Assembly: GCF_002007105.1 (NCBI RefSeq)
Contig: NZ_MVBC01000011.1
Coordinates: 62,001-126,000 of the forward strand
Source: Hymenobacter sp. CRA2
GTDB taxonomy: Bacteria > Bacteroidota > Bacteroidia > Cytophagales > Hymenobacteraceae
Direction of reading: 5' to 3'
Length of the DNA stretch: 64,000 nt
Position 1 is the first letter of the stretch; the number at the start of each line of letters is the position of its first letter. The translations under genes and the position numbers were made by a program. Positions 25,403-36,451 of the stretch are shown here, piece after piece. The notes below the pieces were generated by a model. That model was not told the DNA's origin. It saw nothing but the letters and a program-made list of their open reading frames with translations, and did not search any database.

Positions 25403-26515
25403 TTGTCAAACGCATTCAAACTCTGGCTGCTTGGATTGCTGGCTCTGCTGTTGAGCTTCAGTCCTGATGCGGCCCAGGCGCAACGGCGCCGCGCCGGTCA
25501 GCCCAAGGCAAAGGCCGGCACTCCGAAGGATTTCTTCAAGATCCGAGCCCCTAAAATTCGCTACGTACGCCCCGATACGTCGGTGGTCGTGGAAACCGAA
25601 GAGCTGCCCGACGACAACTCGGAAGCCGCCAAATCGGTGTTTAAGCCGGCCAAACCGCTGAGTATTGTCAGCGAGGACACCAGCACGCTCAACCTGGGGC
25701 AGCAGAGCATCGTCGAAATGTCCGAGGAAGTACTCATCGACTCCTCCTGGATCAAGGTGGCCGGCTACTACGCCATCTGGGACACGCGCTACGTGAACCC
25801 CTACCGCCGCGACCCCAGCCGCTACCGCGACACGCTCACGCTGCACCTGACCGACCCGGCCCGGCAGCGCATGGCCCGTATGCCGCTGAACACGACCCCG
25901 GTTACTTCCGGCTTCCGCTTCCGCGGCTACCGCTGGCACTACGGCGTGGACCTGGACCTGGAAACCGGCGACTCGGTGAAGGCCGCTTTCGACGGCGTGG
26001 TGCGCGTGGTGAACTGGGATGGTGGCGGCTACGGCAACTACATCGTGGTGCGGCACTACAACGGCCTGGAGACGGTGTACGGCCACCTAAGTAAGCAACT
26101 GGTGAAACCCGGCACCTTCGTGAAGGCCGGGCAGCTCATCGGCAAGGGCGGCAGCACGGGGCGCAGCACCGGCTCGCACCTGCATTATGAAGTGCGCTAC
26201 GAGGGCAACCCCATCAACCCGGAGGAGATTTACGATTTCCCGGAGTACCAGCTGCGCAAGGAAAACCTGGCCATTACGGCGGCGCTGTTTAACTACGCCG
26301 GGCAGGCGGCCCGCATGAAAGCCGCCGTGCAGGCCCGCGCCAGCCGCGGTCAGCCCACGGCGGCCCGGCGCACGGTGTCGCACCGCATCCGCTCGGGCGA
26401 CACGCTCTCGGAAATTGCCGACAAATACGGGGTTTCCCAGGCCCAGATTCGCCGGCTAAACAACATCACCGGCAAAACCACGCTGCGGCCCGGCCGTACG
26501 CTGCGGATCAAGTAA
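25403..26515 (+). CDS. Secreted M23 metallopeptidase with C-terminal LysM domain
   Basis: This is a cell-wall peptidase or peptidoglycan-binding regulator. The 370-residue protein starts with a signal peptide (FKLWLLGLLALLLSFSPDAA, then AQAQ). The M23 (LytM-type) domain lies at about 170-280, with the zinc ligands H-x3-D in WHYGVDLD and HxH in SHLHYEVRY, and the loop VYGHLSKQLVKPG. A LysM domain closes the protein (HRIRSGDTLSEIADKYGVSQ, then TLRPGRTLRI). The start is set at TTG 25403 because the signal peptide begins there and the promoter box lies at 25332. Full zinc ligands suggest an active endopeptidase. Confidence 0.88.
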   Translation: MSNAFKLWLLGLLALLLSFSPDAAQAQRRRAGQPKAKAGTPKDFFKIRAPKIRYVRPDTSVVVETEELPDDNSEAAKSVFKPAKPLSIVSEDTSTLNLGQQSIVEMSEEVLIDSSWIKVAGYYAIWDTRYVNPYRRDPSRYRDTLTLHLTDPARQRMARMPLNTTPVTSGFRFRGYRWHYGVDLDLETGDSVKAAFDGVVRVVNWDGGGYGNYIVVRHYNGLETVYGHLSKQLVKPGTFVKAGQLIGKGGSTGRSTGSHLHYEVRYEGNPINPEEIYDFPEYQLRKENLAITAALFNYAGQAARMKAAVQARASRGQPTAARRTVSHRIRSGDTLSEIADKYGVSQAQIRRLNNITGKTTLRPGRTLRIK

Positions 26516-26528
26516 GTAGCTGAATTGG

Positions 26529-26588
26529 TGAATGGCTAAATGGTTGAGTGTTCTTGCCCTGTGAGAACAGCCAGCCATTTAGCCATTT
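26529..26588. terminator. Long inverted repeat after the M23 gene
   Basis: AATGGCTAAATGGTT near 26530 is mirrored by AGCCATTTAGCCATT near 26572, and TTTTTG follows. It is a plausible terminator or a small repeat, and it sits directly before bshB1. Confidence 0.5.
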
Positions 26589-26609
26589 TTGCCATTTGAC
26601 AATCCAAGT

Positions 26610-27332
26610 ATGATGAAACTCGACATTCTGGTCCTGGCTTCGCACCCCGACGACGCGGAGCTGTGCGCCGGCGGCACTATTGCCGCAGCCATTGCGCAAG
26701 GCAAAAAAGTAGGCGTGGTAGACCTTACCCGCGGCGAGCTGGGCACCCGCGGTACCCCCGAAACCCGGGCGCAGGAAGCCGCCGCCGCCGCCGAGCTGCT
26801 GGGCCTGAGCGCGCGCGAAAACCTGGGCCTGCCCGACGGCTTCTTCCGTAACGACCGGGAGCATCAACTGCCCATCATTGCCGCCGTGCGCCGCTACCAA
26901 CCCGATATCGTCCTCTGCAACGCCATTCACGACCGGCACCCCGACCACGGCCGCGGCTCGCAGCTCTCGTCGGAGTCCTGCTTTCTGGCCGGGCTACGGA
27001 TGATTGAAACCATCGGCGAGGATGGGCAGCCGCAGGCGGCGTGGCGCCCTAAGCAGGTGTACCACTTCATCCAGGACCGCTACATCAAGCCCGACTTCGT
27101 GGTCGACATCTCGGCGCACTGGGGAACCAAGCGCGCCTCGGTGGCCGCCTACGGGTCGCAGTTCAACGTGGCCGCGGATGGGCAGCCGCACACCCACATT
27201 TCCTCGCCGGAGTTCTGGCACTTCATGGAAGGCCGGGCGCGTGAGTTTGGCCACGCCATCGGGGTGGAGTTCGGGGAAGGCTTCACTGTGGAGCGGCCCA
27301 TCGGGGTGCGCGACCTGAGCCAGCTGTTCTAA
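26610..27332 (+). CDS. bshB1: Bacillithiol biosynthesis deacetylase BshB1
   Basis: BshB1 removes the acetyl group from N-acetylglucosaminyl malate in bacillithiol synthesis. The 240-residue LmbE-family protein has the zinc motif ASHPDDAELCAGGT and HPDHGRGSQ with the third ligand, TRGELGTRGTPETR, and the family end FGEGF-VERPIGVRDL. It starts MMKLDILVLASHPDD at the ATG 26610 (or the next ATG at 26613). The other bacillithiol genes (bshA, bshC) are not in the window. Confidence 0.93.
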   Translation: MMKLDILVLASHPDDAELCAGGTIAAAIAQGKKVGVVDLTRGELGTRGTPETRAQEAAAAAELLGLSARENLGLPDGFFRNDREHQLPIIAAVRRYQPDIVLCNAIHDRHPDHGRGSQLSSESCFLAGLRMIETIGEDGQPQAAWRPKQVYHFIQDRYIKPDFVVDISAHWGTKRASVAAYGSQFNVAADGQPHTHISSPEFWHFMEGRAREFGHAIGVEFGEGFTVERPIGVRDLSQLF

Positions 27333-27812
27333 GCCCGTGGGCTGCGGGAGAAAAGGACAGGACGAGCTAAGACTCAAAAATTGATTATTCGAGCGGGGCG
27401 CTTGCCTGGACAAACGTCCGGGCTGGCGCTTTCAGCACTGCGACACATCTGTTCAACCCTAAAATCCCCCGGCCATGGGGCAGAAGGTGCTTGTGACCAA
27501 CTACCACGTGAGTGAAGTCACGCATGCATCAATCAGCGAAATGGCGGAGACGCATTAGGGCGTAGACGAACCTGAACAAAACCGGCCGCTTCGCGTCGAG
27601 TACGAGATGCACACGACGAAGCGACCGGTTATTTTGTGGCCTGAATAAGCCTGGTAAAAGTCCATTCGAAAGGCCTCCCCTGATGATTTGAGCAGTTTAT
27701 ACTCTGCCCAAAGCGTCGGACCTGTATTTTCCGGCCGGCGCCAACTGGCATTGCGCTATATTTTCGCGGTGTTGTTCGGCCCGCGCTGCACTACTGTCCC
27801 CAATCCCTTCCC
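27333..27812 (+). other. Intergenic stretch with a possible gene relic
   Basis: This gap of 480 bp has no confident gene. A 27-codon frame at 27475-27558 (MGQKVLVTNYHVSEVTHASI then SEMAETH) has some protein-like character and may be a relic or a micro-ORF. It is followed by a hairpin at about 27579-27635 (AACCGGCCGCTTCG with CGAAGCGACCGGTT). The rest is likely the promoter region of map. Confidence 0.3.
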
Positions 27813-28577
27813 ATGTCCATTACCTCCCAAGCCGACCTCAACGGCCTTCAGCAAATCAGTGCCGCCGTGGCCGCCACCCTGCAGCAGATGCGCGAATACG
27901 CCCAGCCAGGCATGAGTACCCAGGAGCTGGACGAGTACGGCGGCCGTCTCTTGACCGCGCTGGGCGCCCGCTCGGCTCCGCGCCTGACCTACGGCTTTCC
28001 GGGCTGGACCTGCATCAGTGTCAACCAGGAGGTGGCCCACGGCGTCCCCACCCCGCACAAAGTGCTGCGGGAAGGAGACCTGATCAACATCGACGTGTCG
28101 GCGGAGAAGGATGGCTTTTGGGCCGACAACGGCGGCTCGTTTGTGCTCGGCGCCGATGTGCACCAGCACCAGCCCTTGGTCGACGCCTCCCGGCAGATTC
28201 TGCGCACGGCCATCAGCCGCATCCGGGGCGGCGTGCGCATCGCCGACATTGGCGGGCTGATTGAGGCGGAAGCCCGCAAAGCCGGCTTCCGCGTTATCAA
28301 GAACCTCGTCGGGCACGGGGTGGGCCGCAGCCTGCACGAGGAGCCCAAAGAAATTCCCAACTACTACGACCGCCACAACCTGAAGCGCTTCAAAAAGAAC
28401 TCGGTGGTGGCCGTGGAAACGTTCATCTCCACCCGCGCCAGCCTGGCCCATCAGCTCAGCGACGGGTGGACGCTGAGCACCAAGGACGGCAGCTTCGTGG
28501 CCCAGCACGAGCACACGCTGGTCGTCACCGACGGCCAACCGTTGATTCTGACCGCGGCCAACGGCATCTGGGACTAA
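27813..28577 (+). CDS. map: Methionine aminopeptidase type I
   Basis: This enzyme removes the initiator Met from new proteins. The 254-residue protein holds all five metal ligands in family context: Asp in DLINIDVSA, Asp in GFWADNGGSFV, His in GHGVGRSLHEEP, Glu in VVAVETFIS, and Glu in QHEHTLVVT. The substrate-pocket phrase SVNQEVAHGVP is present. There is no N-terminal zinc-finger extension, so it is the short bacterial form. It ends at a bidirectional terminator shared with the convergent accC. Confidence 0.96.
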   Translation: MSITSQADLNGLQQISAAVAATLQQMREYAQPGMSTQELDEYGGRLLTALGARSAPRLTYGFPGWTCISVNQEVAHGVPTPHKVLREGDLINIDVSAEKDGFWADNGGSFVLGADVHQHQPLVDASRQILRTAISRIRGGVRIADIGGLIEAEARKAGFRVIKNLVGHGVGRSLHEEPKEIPNYYDRHNLKRFKKNSVVAVETFISTRASLAHQLSDGWTLSTKDGSFVAQHEHTLVVTDGQPLILTAANGIWD

Positions 28578-28610
28578 GGCCAGCCCCAACCCAAGCCACG
28601 AAGTAGCAAT

Positions 28611-28643
28611 AAAAAAAGCCCGGCTGCGAAGCCGGGCTTTTTT
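28611..28643. terminator. Bidirectional terminator between map and accC
   Basis: The stem AAAAAAGCCCGGCT / AGCCGGGCTTTTTT with loop GCGA has a T-run on both strands. Confidence 0.9.
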
Positions 28644-28660
28644 GCTAAAGCCAGATAGGG

Positions 28661-30181
<1,521 letters not shown>

Positions 30182-30573
30182 GCCAGATGGGGGCAAGGGG
30201 AGGGAGCAGGGTTAGGAAGGCCGAAAGTAATAAGCTCGGGCCGAACGCGCGGCGCTATGCCATTGGCAAGGGCGAAGCAGGCTGCCCGCTGGGCCTGGGT
30301 TGGAAGCCATTCAGACGGTGTTTTACGGGCAATCAGCGGACTTGAGCCGACCTCTATCAACCTCGGCTTGCGCCACCGAATACACTTTGCGAGCCAAGTG
30401 AATCTGAAAATTATGCAAGGTAAATATATGATATTCAGCTTTTTTGCCTGTATTTGCGTGCAGCCCATTTCGACTTCGGTGGTGCGCCTACAGTAAGCGG
30501 CGCGTCGTGTTCGGTGTACCCTCTGCCTTTGGGCCCTGCGGCCGACTCACCCAGCAAGCCTCCCAGAACCATT
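30182..30573. promoter_or_regulatory. Divergent intergenic region between accC and the glycoside hydrolase
   Basis: This stretch of about 390 bp has no confident gene. On the minus strand TACCTTG (30422-30416) is a possible -7 box for accC with a long leader. On the plus strand, TGTACCCTCTGCCTTTGG at about 30518 may serve the hydrolase gene. Confidence 0.3.
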
Positions 30574-32238
30574 ATGCGTATCCGCTTTGCTACCCGTTGG
30601 GTGGCGGTGGCCGCCTTGTGGCTACCCGCTACTGCCGCCGGGCTGACCGGTGCCCTGGTGCCCGCCTGCACCGAAGCTTCCCGGCCGCCCGCGCCGCCGC
30701 TGCCGCACTCGGCCCAAAGCTACGTGCGGCCCTACACGGCGCCGTTTGGCTACGGCTGTAACCTGGGCTACTACGGCCCCGCCTGGCCGGATGAGCAGTT
30801 GGCTGCCGCGGCCCGGGGGGCCGGGGTCAGCACCATCCGCTTGACGCTGCCCGAGCAGTTTCTGGCGCAGTGGGGCTGGGGCATACGCCGCGGCACCTTC
30901 GCTTACTACGCCGATTCGCTGGACCTCCGCGAGCTGGTGTGCTTCGTGGGGGAGCCCAGCCCCGCCCACCGCGACCCGGTGACCTACCCGGGCAGCCCGG
31001 AGCAGTCGAAGCTGTTTGCCAACCTCTATGAGCCGATCTGGCAGCCGGATGGGAGTGTTAACCCCCACAATTACTATGCGCAGTACCTCTACCAAGTGCT
31101 GCGGCGCTACGGCGGGCGGGTGCGCTTTTGGGAAGTGATAAATGAGCCGGACTTCATCACCGACCGCAGCAACCGGGAGTGGCTGGCGCGGGCGCCCACG
31201 CCGGCCGAGACGCCCAACGTGCGGGCGCCCATCTACCGCTACATCCGCACCTTGCGCATCACCTGGGAAGTGGTGAAAAAATACCAGCCGGACGCCTATG
31301 TGACGCCCGGCGGCCTAGGCTACCCCGAGTACCTGGATGCCTTACTGCGCTACTCCGACAACCCCCGCGACGGGCGCGTAACCAGCCAGTACCCGGCCAC
31401 GGGGGGCGCTTATTTCGACGCACTGGATTACCACGTGTACCCGGCCTACGACCTGCGCCGGCGCGAGTGGCGGCGGGCGGGGCAGTTTGCCTATTCGCAC
31501 CACTCCGACGCCGCCGCCGCGCAGGTGGTGGCGCACAAAAATGCCATGGAAGCCGTGCTGCACCGCTACGGCTACGACGGGCGCACATACCCGCGAAAGC
31601 CGGCCATCGTGACGGAAACCAACCTGAGCCGGCGCCCGGCCGACTGGCGCTACGGCTCCGACGAGCTACAGCGCAATTTCGGCATGAAGGCGTTGGTGCT
31701 GGCGCAGAAAAGCGGCATCCGCCAGCTGCACTTCTACCACCTGGCCGAAACGGCCCCGGCCCCGCCAGCGGGCAGCGCGGTGGATGGCACCACGGAATTT
31801 CAGCTCATGGGGCTCTACGAACAGCTGCCGGAGGCTACCGCTGGCCAGCCCAGGCTGACGCCGCTGGGTATGGGCGTGCGTGCTACGGCCAAATTGCTCG
31901 GAGGCCTCGCCTACGATGCGGCGCGGACGGCGGGGCTACAGCTGCCAGTCAGTGTGGAAGGCGCGGCCTTTGCCGATGCCCGGCGGGTGGTGTACGTGCT
32001 CTGGGCGCGCACCGCGCAGGATCGAAGCGAACAGGCCTCTGCTGCCTATTCCTTCCCGGCGGCGCTAAAAATCGGGCGGGTGCGGCAGTACGCCTGGGAT
32101 GATGAGGCTGCAATGCAGAAGCCTGTGATACGCACAGCTCAGGACATCCTGCTCACCGGTACCCCTGCTTTCTTCGAGCCAGTGCCCGTTGGCAAGCCTC
32201 GGGTATTGATGGCAAAGGTTCATTTATGGCGAAGGTGA
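30574..32238 (+). CDS. Secreted glycoside hydrolase (clan GH-A type)
   Basis: This 554-residue exported protein has a signal sequence near the start (TRWVAVAALWLPATAAGLTG; Cys in VPACTEAS may be a lipidation site). The catalytic domain is a TIM barrel typical of retaining clan GH-A hydrolases: RFWEVINEPDFITDRS has the acid/base Glu after Asn, and AIVTETNLSRR has the nucleophile Glu. DYHVYPAYD and HFYHLAETA fit strands of the barrel, and the C-terminal beta domain is typical of GH39-like enzymes. The ATG at 30574 places the signal correctly. There is no T9SS domain, unlike its downstream neighbour. The substrate is unknown. Confidence 0.82.
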   Translation: MRIRFATRWVAVAALWLPATAAGLTGALVPACTEASRPPAPPLPHSAQSYVRPYTAPFGYGCNLGYYGPAWPDEQLAAAARGAGVSTIRLTLPEQFLAQWGWGIRRGTFAYYADSLDLRELVCFVGEPSPAHRDPVTYPGSPEQSKLFANLYEPIWQPDGSVNPHNYYAQYLYQVLRRYGGRVRFWEVINEPDFITDRSNREWLARAPTPAETPNVRAPIYRYIRTLRITWEVVKKYQPDAYVTPGGLGYPEYLDALLRYSDNPRDGRVTSQYPATGGAYFDALDYHVYPAYDLRRREWRRAGQFAYSHHSDAAAAQVVAHKNAMEAVLHRYGYDGRTYPRKPAIVTETNLSRRPADWRYGSDELQRNFGMKALVLAQKSGIRQLHFYHLAETAPAPPAGSAVDGTTEFQLMGLYEQLPEATAGQPRLTPLGMGVRATAKLLGGLAYDAARTAGLQLPVSVEGAAFADARRVVYVLWARTAQDRSEQASAAYSFPAALKIGRVRQYAWDDEAAMQKPVIRTAQDILLTGTPAFFEPVPVGKPRVLMAKVHLWRR

Positions 32239-32762
32239 AGCCGTGGTAGTTGCATGAATAAGTTATAGTATAGGCTGTAATCAGGGAGGTGATAATTGTT
32301 TTATAGCAATAGTATTAAAGCAATAAGTGTGCGCAGCGGGCTGACGCCTGTTTTGAATCGTAAGCAAATCAGGCGGGCCTTGGATTTGTGGATGTTGCGG
32401 TGAATTTAATTGCGGCGCTTAGGTAGGTACACGCAGTGCTATGAGTAACTTAGCTTCTGTTGAGCGGGTAGCAGCTTTGGCTTGTCTGCGGTAATTGTAA
32501 ATTGTGAAGGAGGTGTTGAAGATGTTGAAGGTTCGCTTTGTTGAAAAAAGTGCTATTGATGGCTTCGCTTAGCGGTTGCACTTCCCGTGCTGGCGAAGCT
32601 GCTTCGTCAGCCTGATAGCTCAGCCGGAGTGCCCCGCACCGCCGGCCCCACGCCCAACCCCGACAGCCGCGTGGCTGCGCACCCACCGCCCCGATTGAAG
32701 ATGGCTGCTTTGCTTGGAGTGCAAAGCATGCAGACGCGGACCAACCCCTGTTTACCAACCTT
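32239..32762. other. AT-rich intergenic region before the modular hydrolase
   Basis: This gap of 524 bp has no confident gene. Its first half is AT-rich (TTTTATAGCAATAGTATTAA) and its second half GC-rich. It must hold the promoter of the gene at 32763, but I see no clear TAnnTTTG box. A minus-strand frame at 32450-32758 does not look coding. Confidence 0.3.
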
Positions 32763-35700
32763 ATGCGGACACTTCTAACCCGCCGTTGCAGCCTGGCAAC
32801 GGTGCTCGGCTACTGCCTGGCCGTGGCGGCTCACGCCCAAAATCCTGCTCCCGGAGAGCAGCAAGTTGCCATTGTGGCGGCCTCGCCCAGCGTAAACACC
32901 GGCCAGGACTACTCGGCCTGGCTGGACAACGACCCCGCGCACCTGGTGCCGGATTACTGGATGCCCGCCAACTTCCAGTACATCGATGTGACCTTGCCGC
33001 TGAGCCAGGCCACCACGCTCACGCGGCTGGCGCTGTTTGATTACCAGGGCTCTTTTCCCAGCCAGCCGGCCACGCTCTACGCCGTCAGCGGCGGGCAGCG
33101 GGTGCTGCTGGGCACCTTCGATGGCGCGCAGTACAACCAATGGGTGGACCTGCCGGTAAGCGGCAACATCACGGCCGAAGCCATTGTCGTTCACAAGTAC
33201 TGCAACAACCTGCCGGTCAAGATCAAGGTGTTTGGGCGCAGCGGCAGCACGCCGCCGACCACTCCGCCCGCGCCGGTGCCCGCTGTCGTGAGCCTGGCCG
33301 CGCTGCCGACGCTCACGGCGGGCGGCGCGGCGTACGCGCTGTCGGCCAGCAGCACCAACACTGCCACGCCCATCACCTTCAGCTCCTCCAACCCCGGCGT
33401 GGCCGCGGTGACGCAGAGCGGCGGGCAGTGGCTGCTGACGCCGGTGGGAGCGGGCACGGCTACCGTTACGGCTTCGCAGGTGGCCGGCAGCGGCTACCTG
33501 GCGGCCTCAGCCAGCCAGACGGTGCAGGTGCAGGCGGCTCCGGCGGGCGGCAACGGCGGGGGCGGTACTGCGCCGCCTTCGGCGGCCGGGCGCATTCCGC
33601 TCGACCCCAGTCGTTGGTACATCCAGAACAACGTGGGCAACGGCATTGCGGCCCTGTTTGACGGGCAAACCAGCACCGGCGCCAGCACGGGCTGGGGCAA
33701 GATCCTGCCCACTTACGACACGTACTACGCCCTGCACCCGGGCGAGGCCATGAGCATCGAGAGCATCCGTTTCTTCGACGGCGAAGGCAGCAACCCCAAC
33801 GACCCGATGACGCTGTCGGTCATCACCGATACCTGGCAGCGCATTCCGGTGGCCACCTTCACGGGCGGGCAGTACCAGCAGTGGGTGGGGCCCGACCCCG
33901 CGCAGCCCGGCAACTTCCGGCTGAGCGCGCCCATCAACAACGTGCGCTACCTGGTCATCACCGCCTCGTGGGCGTACCCGACGGAAATCGAGCTGTACGG
34001 GCCCTACGTGGCCGGCACCTCGCCGGCCGCCGCCGATCCGGCGGCGCTGGCCCGGCAAAAGCAGATCAAGCTGCGCCAGCAGCTCGGGGTCAATGCCTTT
34101 GAGTGGGACATTGAAGACCCCAACCGACCCTATGAAGTGGACGAAACGCGGCTGGCAGCGGCCCGGAACTTCCGCGGCATCCGGCACTACGTCGACTGGG
34201 AGAAGCTGGAGCTGACCGAAGGCAACTACACCTTCAACCCCACCCACAGCGGGGGCTGGAACTACGACGCCCTGTATCAGCGCCTGAAGCAGGAGGGCAT
34301 CGAGGTGCTGGCTTGCCTGAAGACGCTGCCGCCGTGGATGCTGGCTAGCTACCCAGGCCCGGAGCGGGATATGGAAAACGTGCCCGTACGCTACGGCCGC
34401 GACTTCAGCAGCCCGCAGTCCTACCTGGAGCAGGCCAAGGTGGGCTTTCAGTTTGCGGCGCGCTACGGGGCCAACGCCGGCGTAAATCCGGCGCTGGTGC
34501 GCGTGAACCCGGCCACCCGCTGGGGCGGCGACGGCGTCAACCAGGTGCGCATCGGGCTGAACCTGATTAAGTACATCGAGTGCGACAACGAGCGGGACAA
34601 GTGGTGGAAGGGCCGCAAAGCCTACCAGACCGGCCGCGAGTACGCCGCCAACCTCTCGGCTTTCTACGACGGGCACAAGGGCACGATGGGCCCCGGTGTG
34701 GGCGTGAAGAACGCCGACCCCGCTATGCAGGTGGTCATGGCCGGGCTGGCCTCGCCCAACCCCGACTACGTGCGCGGCATGATAGACTGGTGCCGCCAGT
34801 ACCGCGGGCTGAAGGCCGACGGCTCGGTGAACCTGTGCTGGGACGTCATCAACTACCACCTGTACTCCAACGACGCCCGCACCTCGCAGGGCGGCAACTC
34901 CACCCGCGGGGCGGCCCCGGAGGTGTCGGAAGCCGGGGAAGTAGCGCGGGCCTTCGTGCAGATGGCCCATCAATACGCCGGCGACATGCCCGTCTGGATT
35001 ACCGAAACCGGCTACGACGTGAATCAGGGCAGCCCGCTCAAGGCCGTGGCTATCGGCGGCCGCTCGGTGCTCGAAACCCAAGCCGACTGGCTGCTGCGCA
35101 CGGCGCTGCTGTATGCCCGCTGGGGCGTGGAGCGGGTGTTCTTCTACCAGATGTACGACGACAACCCTGGCAGCAGCCAGCAGTTTGCCTCTTCGGGGCT
35201 GATCAACCAGGACAAGACGCCCAAGCCCGCGGCCGATTTCATCCGCCAGGCCGGGCAGCTGCTGGGCGACTACACCTACCAGAACACGCTCAGCCAGGAC
35301 CCCATTGTGGACCGCTACACCAACGGCAGCCGCACGGCTTACGCCCTGGTGGTGCCGGATGAGCGCGGCCGCACCGCCAGCTACACGCTCAGCGTGGGCG
35401 CCGATTCGGCCCGCATCTACCGCCCGCAGGCGGGGCAGGCCACGATGAGCCTGACGCGGGTGCGCACCCAGGGCGGCAACCTGCAACTGACCGTGACCGA
35501 GACGCCGCAGTTTGTGGTGGTGGGCGGCGGCGGTACCAGCTCGGCGCCGCCGGCTACCACGGGCTGCGCCGGCACGGGCTCGATTCAGCTGGAGCAGTGG
35601 ACGAACGTAGGCGGTACGGCCATCAGCGCCATTCCGCTGCAAACGTTCCCCACCAGCACCAGCACGCTCAGCAAGCTGGAAAGCCCCCGCAACCTGGGCG

Positions 35701-36371
35701 ACAACTACGGCGTGCGCATCCGCGGCTACCTCTGCCCGCCGCAGAGCGGTAGCTACACCTTCCGCCTCGCCGGCGACGATGACTGCGAGCTGTGGCTCAG
35801 CCCCGACGCCGACCCGGCCCACAAGGTGCGCATTGCCGGCTTCGCGGGCTATACCGACTACGGCCAGTGGGACAAGTACGCCGGGCAGCAATCGGCGCCG
35901 GTGACGCTGCAGAGCGGGCAGCGCTACTACGTGGAGGCGCTGATGAAGGAAGCCGGCGGCCAGGACTTCGTGGCCGTGGCCTGGACCCTGCCCAACGGGC
36001 AAACCGAAGCCCCCATTGCCGGCTCCCACCTGATTCCGTTCGGCCCCACGGCCAGCCGCAGCGCTGCGGCTTCGGCTACCGCCACGGCCGCGACTTCACG
36101 AACGGGCGCGGAAGCCGAGGTAGTGGCTTTCCCCAACCCCTTCACCGACGAAACCCGCATCAGCCTGCGCCTGCCCACGGCCGGCCCGGTGATGCTGGCC
36201 CTGTACGACGCGCAAAACCGCCTGGTGCGGCGGCTGTACCAGGGCACGCTAAGCGCCGGAGAGCAGAAGCAGGTGACGCTCGGCCGCGAAGGACTGAGCA
36301 CGGGCATCTACATCCTGCGTCTTTCGACCAAGGATCAGGTGCTGACCCGGCGCGTGTCGTTTGTGCCCTGA
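32763..36371 (+). CDS. Modular secreted glycoside hydrolase with PA14 and T9SS sorting domains
   Basis: This 1202-residue protein is exported by the type IX system. In order: signal peptide (LATVLGYCLAVAAHAQ), a beta-sandwich discoidin-like domain (about 30-160), an Ig-like repeat (about 165-255), a Gly linker, a second sandwich (about 270-425), and a clan GH-A barrel (about 435-770). The barrel has acid/base Glu in IECDNERDKWW and nucleophile Glu in VWITETGYDVNQ. A short beta domain and a PA14 domain follow (about 935-1090, RGYLCPPQSGSYTFRLAGDD). The T9SS sorting domain is last (about 1118-1202, VVAFPNPFTDETRISL; end RRVSFVP). Its substrate is unknown; it lies next to a simpler hydrolase and the polysaccharide locus. 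Confidence 0.9.
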   Translation: MRTLLTRRCSLATVLGYCLAVAAHAQNPAPGEQQVAIVAASPSVNTGQDYSAWLDNDPAHLVPDYWMPANFQYIDVTLPLSQATTLTRLALFDYQGSFPSQPATLYAVSGGQRVLLGTFDGAQYNQWVDLPVSGNITAEAIVVHKYCNNLPVKIKVFGRSGSTPPTTPPAPVPAVVSLAALPTLTAGGAAYALSASSTNTATPITFSSSNPGVAAVTQSGGQWLLTPVGAGTATVTASQVAGSGYLAASASQTVQVQAAPAGGNGGGGTAPPSAAGRIPLDPSRWYIQNNVGNGIAALFDGQTSTGASTGWGKILPTYDTYYALHPGEAMSIESIRFFDGEGSNPNDPMTLSVITDTWQRIPVATFTGGQYQQWVGPDPAQPGNFRLSAPINNVRYLVITASWAYPTEIELYGPYVAGTSPAAADPAALARQKQIKLRQQLGVNAFEWDIEDPNRPYEVDETRLAAARNFRGIRHYVDWEKLELTEGNYTFNPTHSGGWNYDALYQRLKQEGIEVLACLKTLPPWMLASYPGPERDMENVPVRYGRDFSSPQSYLEQAKVGFQFAARYGANAGVNPALVRVNPATRWGGDGVNQVRIGLNLIKYIECDNERDKWWKGRKAYQTGREYAANLSAFYDGHKGTMGPGVGVKNADPAMQVVMAGLASPNPDYVRGMIDWCRQYRGLKADGSVNLCWDVINYHLYSNDARTSQGGNSTRGAAPEVSEAGEVARAFVQMAHQYAGDMPVWITETGYDVNQGSPLKAVAIGGRSVLETQADWLLRTALLYARWGVERVFFYQMYDDNPGSSQQFASSGLINQDKTPKPAADFIRQAGQLLGDYTYQNTLSQDPIVDRYTNGSRTAYALVVPDERGRTASYTLSVGADSARIYRPQAGQATMSLTRVRTQGGNLQLTVTETPQFVVVGGGGTSSAPPATTGCAGTGSIQLEQWTNVGGTAISAIPLQTFPTSTSTLSKLESPRNLGDNYGVRIRGYLCPPQSGSYTFRLAGDDDCELWLSPDADPAHKVRIAGFAGYTDYGQWDKYAGQQSAPVTLQSGQRYYVEALMKEAGGQDFVAVAWTLPNGQTEAPIAGSHLIPFGPTASRSAAASATATAATSRTGAEAEVVAFPNPFTDETRISLRLPTAGPVMLALYDAQNRLVRRLYQGTLSAGEQKQVTLGREGLSTGIYILRLSTKDQVLTRRVSFVP

Positions 36372-36394
36372 AGCACCAAGCCGACCGGCCAGGA

Positions 36395-36451
36395 CCACCT
36401 GGTTCGGGAGTCCCTGGCCGCAGATAGGCCAGGGACTCCCGAACCAGGTGG
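36395..36451. terminator. Perfect 25-bp hairpin after the modular hydrolase
   Basis: Arms 36395-36419 and 36427-36451 are exact reverse complements with a 7-nt loop. No T-run follows. The right arm ends inside the first unit of the 21-bp array, which shares its GAACCAGGTGG core, so the structure may have arisen from that repeat. Confidence 0.6.

Noticed and set aside
32450-32758. Minus-strand frame of 102 codons before the modular hydrolase
   Set aside because: The composition is random-like (a Cys/Arg/Trp mix), without any start signal or neighbour logic.
33507-36029. Minus-strand frame of 840 codons opposite the modular hydrolase
   Set aside because: It is an artefact of GC-rich codons. 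The plus strand has signal peptide, catalytic motifs and T9SS domain.
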